Made by a program: the position numbers and the translations under genes. From positions 310,001-374,000 of the forward strand of contig NZ_FNVA01000004.1 of assembly GCF_900108185.1 (NCBI RefSeq): 64,000 bases of DNA, written 5' to 3'. Source of the DNA: Bryocella elongata. Its GTDB lineage: Bacteria > Acidobacteriota > Terriglobia > Terriglobales > Acidobacteriaceae. The notes under the pieces were generated by a model that did no database searches, was not told the origin of the DNA, and worked only from the letters and a program-made list of their open reading frames with translations. Each line of letters starts with the position of its first letter. The first letter of the stretch is position 1. Shown piece after piece: positions 19,150 to 28,175 of this stretch.

Positions 19150-19608
19150 ATCGATGGTAAGCTCAGCGCGCACATGGACGGTGCCGCGCTCTGTGAACTT
19201 GAGGGCGTTCGAGATGAAGTTGCGCAGGATCTGCGCGAGCTTGCCTTCGTCGGTGTAGAGGGTCGTGCCGATAAGAAGAGAGCTCTCTTCGATGAGGAGC
19301 TGCACGTTCTCGTTCGTAACCAGCGGCCGGAACATGCCACGAAGCGCGGCAAAGAATTCTGCGATGGTGAACTCGCTGGGGCGGGCTGTTACTTTGGCCA
19401 CGGCTGGTCTCATGCCGACAACGACTGTCTGCGCATCGAGGATGCGGGACATGGAGGCGATGTTGCCCAGCATCCGGCCGATGAACGAATCCACGATTTC
19501 CAGCGCGGAGATATCGATCAAAACGCCGCGTGAGCTGTGCTGCACGATCTTCTCGGTCAGGTCATCCTGAAGTTGAAGCGCGAGGCGATCGTGCACCATT
19601 CCCGTCAT
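19150..19608 (-). pseudogene. Chimeric remnant: RsbS-like STAS fragment joined to histidine-kinase ATPase fragment
   Basis: Residues 5-71 of this frame match an RsbS-type STAS domain (LQDDLTEKIVQHSSRGVLID, EIVDSFIGRMLGNIASMSRI, TVVVGMRPAVA), but the usual first beta-strand and the C-terminal helix are missing. Directly after, residues 73-150 match part of a sensor-kinase ATPase region (FFAALRGMFRPLVTNENV, LYTDEGKLAQILRNFISNALKFTERG) and stop before the D-x-G-x-G box. The frame then runs on as non-protein-like sequence under arsR to 18979. This looks like an internal deletion that fused two neighbouring genes of a stressosome-like cluster and removed the rest. Confidence 0.72.
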
Positions 19609-19774
19609 CTTTCATTCGGCGACGCATGACACGCAGTCAGCGCGGGAACGCGTGATCGATCTGGGAGCTACATCTTTTCTCAGCTATCCGATCAATATCG
19701 AGCATCTGGTGAGCGTTCTGAACGGCGCGCTGATCCGGTCTCGCGCTGACAGCAACGGAAACTCCGCGCGATAG
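19598..19774 (+). pseudogene. C-terminal fragment of a response-regulator receiver domain
   Basis: Reading from ATT at 19598 gives IPVIFHSATHDTQSARERVI, then DLGATSFLSYPINIEHLVSV and a stop. This is the beta4-alpha5 tail of a CheY-like receiver; the phosphoacceptor half is gone and the usual Lys before Pro is Tyr. It has no start codon and overlaps the start of the opposite-strand STAS remnant, so it marks another broken edge of the same decayed locus. Confidence 0.65.
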
Positions 19775-19996
19775 GGCTCCGACGCTGTGGGGCGCGGGCC
19801 GCATTCTGATCTCTTACGAATTTTCCAGGCTCCGACCCGCGCGGTGTGCGGGGGACAACTGCCTGCGCATTGGCAGGAAGTCGTTGATCCGCGAATGAAC
19901 TCTGTCGGAAGCCGAAACATTCGCGCTACACTCGTACCATTCTCGCAATCCAACCTGGGCTCCCCTGACGCCGTACCACGGAGGTAAGGAAACGCT

Positions 19997-22597
19997 ATGC
20001 GCTTGCTTCGCTCTTGCGCCCTGCTTGCTGCGTTCGCAGCGACGACGACTGCAGGTCTCTCGCAGTCGGTCACATCCCCTGAAAAATTCTTTGGCTTCCA
20101 GCTCGGCGCCGACCGCAAGATGGCGCGCTGGGACAAGATCGTCGATTACTACGCCGTTCTCGAGAAGGAGTCCGGCGGCAAGATGAAGGTGATCAACATG
20201 GGCCCCACGGAGAACGGCAATCCGTTCCTCATGGTGATCATCACCTCAGCCAAGAATCTTGCAGACATCAAGACGATCCAGAAGAACAACCTCACCCTGG
20301 TCCATCCGCAGAACACGCCCGAAGCGGAGATCAAGAAGATTATTGCTACGGGCAAAGTCGTCATCGTGCAATCGATGTCCATGCACGCCACCGAGATCGG
20401 CGGCACGCAGATGGCCCCGGAGCTCGCCTATGACATGATCAGCCGCACCGATGAGGACACCAAGCGCATCCTCGATAACGTCGTCCTCATCGAGGTTCCC
20501 TGCTTCAATCCTGACGGTGAGTTGATGGTCACAGACTGGTACAACAAGACCCTCGGCACACCGTACGAAGGCTCGAACTATCCTTCGCTTTACGCGAAGT
20601 ACATCGGCCACGACGACAATCGTGACGCCCTGCTCACGTCGATGCGTGAGTCCCAGTACATGGCCAGCCTGCTCTTCACCGACTGGCGGCCTGAGGTCTA
20701 CGTCGACCACCATCACATGGGCAGCTATGGCCCGCGTATCTCGCTGCCGCCCTACGCTGAACCGAGCCGCCCCTACGGTGATCCGCTCATGTGGCGCGAG
20801 ATTGCTTGGTATGGCGCGCAGATGGCTTACAAGGAGACCGAAAACGGCTACACCGGAGCCATCAATAACGCGATCTACTCTGGCTGGGGACACTTCGGCT
20901 TCCACTGGATTACGCCGTTCCACAACATCGATGGCATGCTCACCGAGTCAGCTTCCGCCAAGCTCGCCACACCGCTTTATGTGCTTCCCGAGCAGCTGCA
21001 GGGCAACACCCGTGGCCTGCCGAAGTATGAAGAGGAGACGATCTTCCCGGATCCCTGGCCCGGTGGCTGGTGGCACCTCCGCGACATCGTGAACATGCAG
21101 AAGACCGCGGCCTGGGCTGCGATGGACATTGCTGCGCGCAATCGCGAGACAGTCCTCTACAACGCCTACCAGAAGGCGATTAACCAGACGAAGCGCGGCG
21201 CGGCGAATCCTCTCAACGAGTACGTCATCCCTGCGAACCAGTTCGATCCCATTACCGTCAACTTCATGATCCAGAAGCTGCTGGTGCAGGGCATTGATAT
21301 CCAGAAGACCGAGAAGCCCTTCACCACGCCGGACGGACACTATTACGAGGCGGGCACGTTCATCATCCCGCTCGCCCAGCCGAAGATGGGCCTCATCCGG
21401 AATCTGCTCGACAAGAACTTTTTCCCCGATAACGACTGGACGCGCGACAAGAACGGCGATCCCATTCGGCCCTATGATCTGTCCACCGACGCGCTCAACG
21501 AGTTCATGGGCGTCCGCGTGGATCACATCTCCGGGCCGCTCAAGGTGGACGCCAAGTTCATTACTGAAGCCCCAACGCCAGCAGGAAAGCTCGAGCCCGG
21601 CAAGGCTGGCTATGTGCTGAGCGCGAAGCTCGACGCGACGTTCCTTGCGGTGAACCAGCTCCAGCAGAAGGGCATCAAGGTCAGCCGCATCGATGCGGAT
21701 ACGACCGGCCTCACGAAGGGTGACTTCCTTGTCACCGGAGGCGCTGAGGCTGACCTGAAGAGCATCGCCAAAGAGACCGGTGTTGACTTCAACCCCGTCA
21801 CGGCTGTTCCGTCTGTGGGCACGCATGCGCTGAAGCGGCTGCACCTGGGCCTTTATCAGCGTTACTACGGCGGCAACGTCGACGAAGGCTGGACCCGCTG
21901 GCTGCTTGAGCATTTCGACTATGACTACAACAACATCTTCGATCCCGAGTTGAAGAAGGGTGACCTGAACGCCAAGTACGACGTGATCATTCTCCCCGAC
22001 GACGCGACGTCCACCCTCACCGGCGAAGCTGCGGCGGGCGGTGGTGGCCGTGGCGGTGGTGGCGGGTATGGCCCCAATCCGTCCGAGTTTCCGGCGGAGT
22101 ACCGCTCGGGCTTCGGCGAAGAGGGCGTCAAGGCGCTCAAGGACTTCGTCCAGAAGGGCGGCACTGTGATCACGCTGGGGCAGGCCAGCAACTTTGCCAT
22201 CGACAAGCTGGGCGTTCGTGCACGCAACGCCATCGCGAGCCTTCCCACCAAGCAGTTCTGGTGCCCGGGCTCGACGCTTAAAGTCACGGTCGACAACTCC
22301 AACCCGCTTGCCTACGGTATGCCGTCCGATGCGCTCGCTCTTTACCTCCAGGGCGATCCCGTCTTCGACATTCCATCCAACAACTCGAGTGAGAAGTACT
22401 CCGTTATCGTGAGCTACGGCAAGCGCGACATTCTCCAGAGTGGATGGCTTGTCGGTGAGGGCAACATCACCGGCAAGGCGGCCATGCTCTCTGCGGAGAT
22501 GGGCAAGGGCAAGGTGGTGCTCGTCGGCTTCCGTACGCAACATCGTGCGCAAACCTACGGCACGTTCAAGCTGCTGTTCAACAGCCTCGTGAACTAG
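19997..22597 (+). CDS. Secreted M14-family zinc carboxypeptidase
   Basis: 866 residues with a signal peptide (LLAAFAATTTAGLSQS). The M14 zinc site is visible as H130-A-T-E133 (MSMHATEIGG), with the third ligand in the His cluster 238-240 (YVDHHHMGSYG). E317 in GMLTESASAKL is the likely catalytic base. The catalytic domain ends near residue 400; the large C-terminal part contains a glycine-rich linker (GGGGRGGGGGYGPNP, ~residue 680) before a glutamine-amidotransferase-like segment (GVKALKDFVQKGGTVITLG). GGAGGTAAGGAA precedes the ATG. It probably hydrolyses peptides outside the cytoplasm for nutrition; true substrate unknown. Confidence 0.88.
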   Translation: MRLLRSCALLAAFAATTTAGLSQSVTSPEKFFGFQLGADRKMARWDKIVDYYAVLEKESGGKMKVINMGPTENGNPFLMVIITSAKNLADIKTIQKNNLTLVHPQNTPEAEIKKIIATGKVVIVQSMSMHATEIGGTQMAPELAYDMISRTDEDTKRILDNVVLIEVPCFNPDGELMVTDWYNKTLGTPYEGSNYPSLYAKYIGHDDNRDALLTSMRESQYMASLLFTDWRPEVYVDHHHMGSYGPRISLPPYAEPSRPYGDPLMWREIAWYGAQMAYKETENGYTGAINNAIYSGWGHFGFHWITPFHNIDGMLTESASAKLATPLYVLPEQLQGNTRGLPKYEEETIFPDPWPGGWWHLRDIVNMQKTAAWAAMDIAARNRETVLYNAYQKAINQTKRGAANPLNEYVIPANQFDPITVNFMIQKLLVQGIDIQKTEKPFTTPDGHYYEAGTFIIPLAQPKMGLIRNLLDKNFFPDNDWTRDKNGDPIRPYDLSTDALNEFMGVRVDHISGPLKVDAKFITEAPTPAGKLEPGKAGYVLSAKLDATFLAVNQLQQKGIKVSRIDADTTGLTKGDFLVTGGAEADLKSIAKETGVDFNPVTAVPSVGTHALKRLHLGLYQRYYGGNVDEGWTRWLLEHFDYDYNNIFDPELKKGDLNAKYDVIILPDDATSTLTGEAAAGGGGRGGGGGYGPNPSEFPAEYRSGFGEEGVKALKDFVQKGGTVITLGQASNFAIDKLGVRARNAIASLPTKQFWCPGSTLKVTVDNSNPLAYGMPSDALALYLQGDPVFDIPSNNSSEKYSVIVSYGKRDILQSGWLVGEGNITGKAAMLSAEMGKGKVVLVGFRTQHRAQTYGTFKLLFNSLVN

Positions 22598-22630
22598 ACG
22601 CGGAGCGCTCTATCACGCACCAACGATATT

Positions 22631-22678
22631 GGGCGAAGTAACCGAGAGTCAGCCAGATGACTTTCAGTTACTTCGCCC
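22631..22678. terminator. Bidirectional hairpin between M14 and ROK genes
   Basis: GGGCGAAGTAAC at 22631-22642 and GTTACTTCGCCC at 22667-22678 are perfect 12-base complements. The inner GAGAGTCA/TGACTTTC extends the stem with one mismatch to a 6-base loop. TTTCCGTTT follows on plus. It lies between convergent genes and probably ends transcription from both sides. Confidence 0.8.
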
Positions 22679-22711
22679 TTTCCGTTTGTCGCTGCGGACA
22701 ATCACTGCACT

Positions 22712-23380
22712 TCAGCTGAAGCCTTTGTCACTCTTCCAGAGCAGGAACCCGCCTTTGAATGCGTTTTCGTTCGCTCCGAGGGTTGCCCCCTTCGGCAGCG
22801 GGTCGACGAGGGGAGCGTTGCCACCGCCAAGTACGATCGAGTCGGCTTCGAGCGCCTGACGAAGCGAATCCGTGACCTCGACGACATTCTTCGTCCACTT
22901 CTTCTTGCCGTGTCGCTTCAGTCCAGCGGCACCGAGGTAGTCCTCGTAGGTGCGGCCTTTCTTCCACGGGAGATGGGCGAGCTCCATCGGTTGGACGATG
23001 CCGTCTGCCACCATCGCTGATCCGAGACCTGTACCGAGACCGAGGAAGAGCATTCGCCCCTTGCGATAGCTTCCAAGTGCCTGCAGGGCAGCATCGTTCA
23101 CGATGCGCGTGGGCTTTCCTGAGAAGGCCTGCTCGAAGTCGAACTTCACCCAACCGGAGCCGAGGTTATAGGGCTCATGGAGAATCCTGTTGTGGATGAC
23201 GGGGGCGGGGAACCCGAGACTGACGCGTTCGTAGTCCCAGTCACTGGTTGCCTCCAGGAGCTGGGCCATCATCATCTTCGGGGTCATCTTGGGCCCGGAG
23301 TCGAACTTGACCGGTACACGGTGCTTTTGGGTGCGGAACTTGATATGGGTTCCGCCAATATCAACAACGAGAATGTTCAT
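22712..23380 (-). CDS. ROK-family sugar kinase (polyphosphate-glucokinase-like)
   Basis: 222 residues. MNILVVDIGGTHIKF is the first phosphate-binding motif, RIVNDAALQALGSY contains the probable catalytic Asp, and MLFLGLGTGLGSAMVADG is the second phosphate motif; IVLGGGNAPLVD completes the nucleotide site. It lacks the zinc-binding cysteines of classic ROK glucokinases and is shorter than them, closer to bacterial polyphosphate glucokinases. It likely phosphorylates glucose or a related hexose in the cytosol. The ATG at 23380 has AGGAAAG upstream; an upstream in-frame start adds 20 residues without homology. Confidence 0.8.
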   Translation of the reverse strand: MNILVVDIGGTHIKFRTQKHRVPVKFDSGPKMTPKMMMAQLLEATSDWDYERVSLGFPAPVIHNRILHEPYNLGSGWVKFDFEQAFSGKPTRIVNDAALQALGSYRKGRMLFLGLGTGLGSAMVADGIVQPMELAHLPWKKGRTYEDYLGAAGLKRHGKKKWTKNVVEVTDSLRQALEADSIVLGGGNAPLVDPLPKGATLGANENAFKGGFLLWKSDKGFS

Positions 23381-23507
23381 CGGTTCTTTCCTGGATTCTG
23401 TTTCATGGTGAGCCTGACCAATACCTGATGAGGCTGTCACCTGTTCTCTGATATTCGATGCTGATTTTGGCCAGGTGTCAGCCGCATGGGCGCGTCAACG
23501 ACTTATC

Positions 23508-24410
23508 TTACCGTTCGGAGTCAGTGATTCGGAGACGTTTGCGTGCGAGTTGCACAAAGGTCTGGATTGCGGGGTTGGGATTCGTCCGGCTCCAGAGCAG
23601 GTACAGGTCGGCGAAGACCGGCGTCATTCTCACGCGGCGTAGCACCACGCCGTCGAAGTGCAGAGCTTCCGCCGTCTCTGGAACGAACGCTACGCCCAGC
23701 CCGGCGTTGACCAGGGCAAGGATGGAGTGGATCTGGCTCACATGCTGGACGTATTGCGGCTGCAGGTTGTTCTGCCGGAAGATGCTGTCGATCAGAGCGT
23801 AGAAGTAGAAGCCATCCTGCGGTGAAAAGCTGATGATGGGCATACCGCGTAGATCTTCAATCCGCAGGGAGGTCTGCTGCGCCAGCGGATGGGTCGAAGG
23901 TACGGCAAGCAGCATGCGCTCGCGTGCGATCCGGATGCCACCGATCTCCGGCGGATTTGGTGGTTGCCGGCCGAGGCCTACGTCGATCTGATGGGCATTG
24001 AGCGCCTCCATCTGCTGTGTCGTCACCATCTCCCGCAGCACAATCTCCAGCTCTTTGAGCTCATGGCTTGCGAAGGAAAGCAACTTCGGTAGATGGCGGT
24101 AGCTGGAGCCTGCTGTGAAGCCCATACGGAGTCTGCCCGCGCGGCCCTGAGAGTGATGGCGAACGACCGTGACGGCGTTCTCGGCGAGCGCAAGGATCTG
24201 CCGCGCCTCGTGCCGAAACGCCAGTCCAGCGGGTGTGAGCTGCACGTTGCGGTTGTTGCGCTTGAAGAGCGGGGACTGCAGCGAGTGCTCGAGCAGCTGA
24301 ATCTGGCGACTCAACGGCGACTGTGTCATGTGGAGGCGTTTGGCCGCTCTGCCGAAGTGCAGCTCTTCGGCGAGAACGAGGAACGAGTGAAGCTGCTTGA
24401 GTTCGAACAT
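23508..24410 (-). CDS. LysR-family regulator of the glucarate/galactarate operon
   Basis: About 300 residues. The N-terminal LysR HTH is clear (LKQLHSFLVLAEELHFGRAA, MTQSPLSRQIQLLEHSL) followed by the two-lobed effector domain (GRLRMGFTAGSSYRHLP, IDVGLGRQP, GLGVAFVPE). The ATG at 24410 is preferred; a TTG three codons upstream is possible. It diverges from kdgD with 111 bases between, the normal LysR arrangement, so it probably activates that operon in response to glucarate, galactarate or the keto-deoxy intermediate. Confidence 0.92.
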   Translation of the reverse strand: MFELKQLHSFLVLAEELHFGRAAKRLHMTQSPLSRQIQLLEHSLQSPLFKRNNRNVQLTPAGLAFRHEARQILALAENAVTVVRHHSQGRAGRLRMGFTAGSSYRHLPKLLSFASHELKELEIVLREMVTTQQMEALNAHQIDVGLGRQPPNPPEIGGIRIARERMLLAVPSTHPLAQQTSLRIEDLRGMPIISFSPQDGFYFYALIDSIFRQNNLQPQYVQHVSQIHSILALVNAGLGVAFVPETAEALHFDGVVLRRVRMTPVFADLYLLWSRTNPNPAIQTFVQLARKRLRITDSER

Positions 24411-24423
24411 TGAGTCCAATCCT

Positions 24424-24437
24424 GCATCAATCGATGC
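24424..24437. promoter_or_regulatory. Candidate LysR operator
   Basis: GCATC-AATC-GATGC is a perfect 5-base-arm inverted repeat between the LysR and kdgD starts. It lies about 35 bases upstream of the candidate kdgD -10, where an activator's recognition site is expected, and would also permit autorepression. Confidence 0.4.
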
Positions 24438-24471
24438 TCAATATGATTCCACAACGCAACGTTACCGGGAC

Positions 24472-24477
24472 TATAGT
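24472..24477 (+). promoter_or_regulatory. Candidate -10 element of kdgD operon
   Basis: TATAGT at 24472-24477 is a good -10 hexamer, but no recognisable -35 stands 16-18 bases upstream. A weak -35 is what an activator-dependent promoter would show. The start codon follows 45 bases later with AGGAG upstream. Confidence 0.4.
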
Positions 24478-24521
24478 GTTTTCCGCGAGGTTACAGACCA
24501 AACCGCCGCACAGGAGAATGC

Positions 24522-25436
24522 ATGGCGAGGATGCTTCCGACAGAGCTGGCCGAGATCATTGGCAGCGGCCTGCTGTCATTTCCGGTGACTCACTTCACCA
24601 CGGAAAATGCGTTCGATGAGAGCGCCTACCGCTCGCACATCGGTTGGATGCTCGAGCACAAGCCCGCGGGCCTCTTCGCGGCAGGCGGGACTGGTGAGTT
24701 CTTCTCGCTCACGCTGGGTGAGTACGGCCGAGTGGTGAAAGCTGCGGTGGAAGAGAATTCCGGGCGCGTTCCTATGCTTGCCGGTTGTGGCTATGGCACG
24801 GCCATGGCGATCGAATTCGCCCACGCTGCCGAGGCTGCCGGCGCCGATGCTCTGCTCCTGTTGCCTCCGTACCTGGTGAACGCGGAGCAGTCAGGAATGA
24901 TCGCGCACGTCGAAGCCGTGTGCGCAGCGACGAAGCTGAGCGTGATTGTCTATAACCGCGACAACTTCATCCTGAACGAAGACAGCCTCGAGCAGATATG
25001 CGAGCGCTGCCCGAACCTGATTGGCTTCAAAGATGGTGTCGGCGACATCGAGATGATGACGCGGATCTACTCGCGCATGGGCGATCGGCTTGTATACGTA
25101 GGCGGCCTTCCTACGGCGGAGACCTTCGCGTTGCCGTACCTGGAGATGGGCGTGACAACCTACTCGTCGGCGATCTTCAATTTCGTTCCGAATTTCGCGA
25201 ATACCTTCTATGCCGCGGTTCGACAACGTGATCGCGAGACGGTGTACCGGATGCTGAAGGAGTTCGTGCTGCCGTACATTGCGATCCGTAACCGTAAGAA
25301 GGGATATGCGGTCTCGATCGTAAAGGCCGGAATGGCGGTTGTGGGACGCCCTGCGGGCCAGGTTCGGACGCCGTTGATGGACCTGGGGCCAGAAGAATTT
25401 GCAGCGTTGAAAACGCTCATTGGAGACAGGAGCTGA
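24522..25436 (+). CDS. kdgD: 5-dehydro-4-deoxyglucarate dehydratase
   Basis: 304 residues of the DHDPS/NAL aldolase superfamily. [15 protein letters not shown] is the family's substrate-carboxylate motif, Y144 lies in VIVYNRDN and K170 in [10 protein letters not shown] is the Schiff-base lysine. SFPVTHF near the start and the length match KdgD rather than DapA. It converts 5-keto-4-deoxyglucarate to alpha-ketoglutarate semialdehyde with loss of water and CO2. First gene of the operon; its TGA shares one base with the next ATG, so the genes are translationally coupled. Confidence 0.9.
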   Translation: MARMLPTELAEIIGSGLLSFPVTHFTTENAFDESAYRSHIGWMLEHKPAGLFAAGGTGEFFSLTLGEYGRVVKAAVEENSGRVPMLAGCGYGTAMAIEFAHAAEAAGADALLLLPPYLVNAEQSGMIAHVEAVCAATKLSVIVYNRDNFILNEDSLEQICERCPNLIGFKDGVGDIEMMTRIYSRMGDRLVYVGGLPTAETFALPYLEMGVTTYSSAIFNFVPNFANTFYAAVRQRDRETVYRMLKEFVLPYIAIRNRKKGYAVSIVKAGMAVVGRPAGQVRTPLMDLGPEEFAALKTLIGDRS

Positions 25437-26782
25437 TGAGCGCCGCTCGCGTGGACTCCATTGATCGAATGACTCGCGTTCGCTATGTCATTGTCGCGAT
25501 GCTGTTCGTCGCGAGTTGCTTCAGCTATGGGGATCGAGCCGCACTCTCCGTGGCTGGCGTTGCGATGCAGAAGTCGCTGGCGATCTCGCCGCTACGTTTC
25601 GGATGGCTGTTGTCGGGCTTTGGCTGGGCTTATGTGCTCGGACAGCTGCCGTCGGGCGGACTTCTCGATCGCTATGGATCGAAGGCCGTCTATGGTGTCA
25701 GCATTATCTGCTGGTCGGTATGCGCGTTTCTCGTTGCTCTTGCGGGATATCTCCCCTTGGCCTGGGTGTTCACTGCGATCTTTGTCATCCGGTTGCTGTC
25801 GGGACTTGCACAATCGCCAGTCTTTCCCGGAAACGGCCGCATCGTTGCTGCCTGGTTTCCGGCCGCGGAGCGGGGACGGGCTTCTTCGATCTTCAATGCT
25901 TCTCAGTACTTCGCGCTTGTCGCCTTTGCGCCCCTATTTGGTTGGCTTACGTTTCATCATGGATGGCAGAGCTGCTTCTGGTTTATCGGTGGGTTTGGCC
26001 TCCTGCTCGCGTTTGCATGGAAGAAGCTCGTCTATGACGTGAAGGAACATCCGCGTATCTCCGAGGCGGAGATCAGTCATATCGAACTTGGTGGCGGCCT
26101 CGTCAATACAGGCCGATCCCCTGCGAGCGGGTTCACCGGCGGCCTCACATGGTCAATCGTTCGCCAACTGCTCAGCCAGAGGATGCTGGTGGGGATTTAC
26201 CTCGGGCAGTTCTGCATTAACACCCTCACCACGTTCTTTCTCACCTGGTTTCCAAGTTACCTGGCGGAGGCCCGTCATCTTTCCATCGTGAAGGTTGGAG
26301 TTCTTGCCGCATTGCCCGCGTTATGCGGCTCCGGTGGAGGCGTGCTGGGCGGTATTGTCTCGGACAGTCTCCTCAAGAGGGGGCGGTCGTTGAGTTTTGC
26401 GCGTAAGGCACCGATCATCCTCGGGATGTTGCTGTCCATGACAATGATCGGGTGCAACTACACCAATTCGCAGGTTGTTGTGATGGTGCTGATGTCGCTT
26501 GCGTTCTTTGGGAAGGGGTTTGGTGCGCTCGGCTGGACGGTCATAGCAGACGTATCGCCGCGCACGATGATTGGCATGAATGGCGGGGTGTTCAACTTCT
26601 TCGGCAACCTCTCCAGCATCAGCACTCCGATCATCATTGGCCTGATCAAGAGCTCAACCGGCTCCTACAATGGTGCGCTCGTCTTTGTCGGCATCACAGC
26701 ACTGATGGCGATCTTCAGCTATGTGGTGATTGTGGGCGAGATCAGGAGGGTTGATCTGGTGCCAGTGAGCGGATCACGATGA
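25436..26782 (+). CDS. MFS transporter, probable glucarate/galactarate uptake (ACS family, GudP-like)
   Basis: 448 residues with about twelve membrane helices. It resembles the anion:cation symporter branch: [14 protein letters not shown] in helix 1, [13 protein letters not shown] between helices 2 and 3, and [18 protein letters not shown] in helix 4. Family members such as GudP carry hexarates, glucuronate or related acids with protons. Its place between kdgD and gudD, overlapping both, makes aldarate uptake the natural role; the precise substrate is inferred from context. Confidence 0.87.
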   Translation: MSAARVDSIDRMTRVRYVIVAMLFVASCFSYGDRAALSVAGVAMQKSLAISPLRFGWLLSGFGWAYVLGQLPSGGLLDRYGSKAVYGVSIICWSVCAFLVALAGYLPLAWVFTAIFVIRLLSGLAQSPVFPGNGRIVAAWFPAAERGRASSIFNASQYFALVAFAPLFGWLTFHHGWQSCFWFIGGFGLLLAFAWKKLVYDVKEHPRISEAEISHIELGGGLVNTGRSPASGFTGGLTWSIVRQLLSQRMLVGIYLGQFCINTLTTFFLTWFPSYLAEARHLSIVKVGVLAALPALCGSGGGVLGGIVSDSLLKRGRSLSFARKAPIILGMLLSMTMIGCNYTNSQVVVMVLMSLAFFGKGFGALGWTVIADVSPRTMIGMNGGVFNFFGNLSSISTPIIIGLIKSSTGSYNGALVFVGITALMAIFSYVVIVGEIRRVDLVPVSGSR

Positions 26783-28140
26783 TCGTCGATTCAATAGAGC
26801 AAGAAGGGGCACCGCGCATCACGTCGATGCGCGTGATCCCGGTTGCGGGGCAGGACAGCATGTTGCTGAACCTGAGCGGAGCACATGCCCCATGGTTCAC
26901 GAGGAATCTCCTTGTGCTGACGGACTCTGATGGCAAGACCGGCGTCGGCGAGGTTCCGGGTGGCGAGAAGATTCGCGAGGTGCTCGAGCGCTCTCGCGCG
27001 ATCGTGTTGGGATGCTCCATCGCTCACTTCCAGGCAGTGATCCAGAAGGTGCGGACGGCCTTCGCTGACCTCGATGAAGGTGGCCGAGGTGTGCAGACCT
27101 TTGACCTTCGGGTGACGATCCATGCCGTTACTGCCATCGAGGCCGCGATGTTGGACCTGCTCGGGCAGTTCGTGCAGCTTCCAGTAGCGGCGCTGCTTGG
27201 CGAAGGACAGGTGCGATCAATGGTGCAGGTGCTTGGATACCTCTTCTACATCGGAGATTGCAAGCGCAGTGATGATGGATATCGTGACGAGTCCGGTGCT
27301 GACGATCCCTGGTTGCAACTTCGAAATATAGAGGCGCTGACCGCCGATGCGATTGTGAAGCTAGCCGAGGCCGCACAGACACGCTATGGCTTCCACGACT
27401 TCAAACTAAAAGGCGGCGTACTGGACGGGGTCGCGGAGATCGAGGCGGTGACGGCGCTCTCCGAGAGGTTTCCGCACGCACGGATCACGCTTGATCCCAA
27501 CGGAGCGTGGTCATTGGATGAGGCAGTGCGCTTGTGCAGCGGGAAGAGCCGTGTGTTGAGCTACGCCGAAGACCCTTGTGGTGCAGAGCATGGATTCTCC
27601 GGCAGGGAAATCATGGCCGAGTTTCGCAAAGCGACCGGCCTTCCTACTGCTACGAACATGATTGCGACAGACTGGCGGCAGCTGCACCATGCGCTGCAGT
27701 TGAATGCGGTCGACATCCCGCTCGCAGATCCACATTTCTGGACGATGCAGGGATCGGTGAGGGTCGCGCAGGTATGCCGCGACTGGGGACTGACGTGGGG
27801 TTCGCATTCCAACAATCACTTCGACGTCTCGCTGGCGATGTTTACTCACGTTGCAGCAGCCGCTCCAGGACGCGTAACGGCGATCGATACGCATTGGATC
27901 TGGCAGGACGGCCAGCGACTCACCACTGAGCCATTGCAGATCAAAGACGGAGCCATTGAAGTTCCGACTCGTCCCGGGTTGGGGATTGATCTTGACCTGG
28001 AGCAAATTGAGGCGGCCCATGCGTCGTACCTACGGTTGGGACTGAGCGGGCGCGACGATGCCCGTGGCATGCAATGCCTCATGCCTGGATGGGTCTTCGA
28101 TGCAAAGCGTCCGTGCCTGCTCCCACGAGTCATCCGATAG
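26779..28140 (+). CDS. gudD: Glucarate dehydratase
   Basis: 453 residues, enolase superfamily. All residues expected for GudD are visible with a +4 offset from the E. coli enzyme: K209 and K211 in FKLKGG, metal ligands D239 (TLDPNGAW), E264 (YAEDP) and N293 (ATNM), and H343 in [10 protein letters not shown]. It dehydrates D-glucarate (and L-idarate) to 5-keto-4-deoxyglucarate, the KdgD substrate. The start overlaps the transporter gene by four bases. Confidence 0.94.
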   Translation: MIVDSIEQEGAPRITSMRVIPVAGQDSMLLNLSGAHAPWFTRNLLVLTDSDGKTGVGEVPGGEKIREVLERSRAIVLGCSIAHFQAVIQKVRTAFADLDEGGRGVQTFDLRVTIHAVTAIEAAMLDLLGQFVQLPVAALLGEGQVRSMVQVLGYLFYIGDCKRSDDGYRDESGADDPWLQLRNIEALTADAIVKLAEAAQTRYGFHDFKLKGGVLDGVAEIEAVTALSERFPHARITLDPNGAWSLDEAVRLCSGKSRVLSYAEDPCGAEHGFSGREIMAEFRKATGLPTATNMIATDWRQLHHALQLNAVDIPLADPHFWTMQGSVRVAQVCRDWGLTWGSHSNNHFDVSLAMFTHVAAAAPGRVTAIDTHWIWQDGQRLTTEPLQIKDGAIEVPTRPGLGIDLDLEQIEAAHASYLRLGLSGRDDARGMQCLMPGWVFDAKRPCLLPRVIR

Positions 28141-28175
28141 CTGGCACGACCCAGAGCTACATGATGGAGGTCGAA

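Noticed and set aside
20948-22552. Minus-strand 534-residue open frame
   Set aside because: Antisense shadow of the M14 gene caused by GC-biased codon use; no domain seen.
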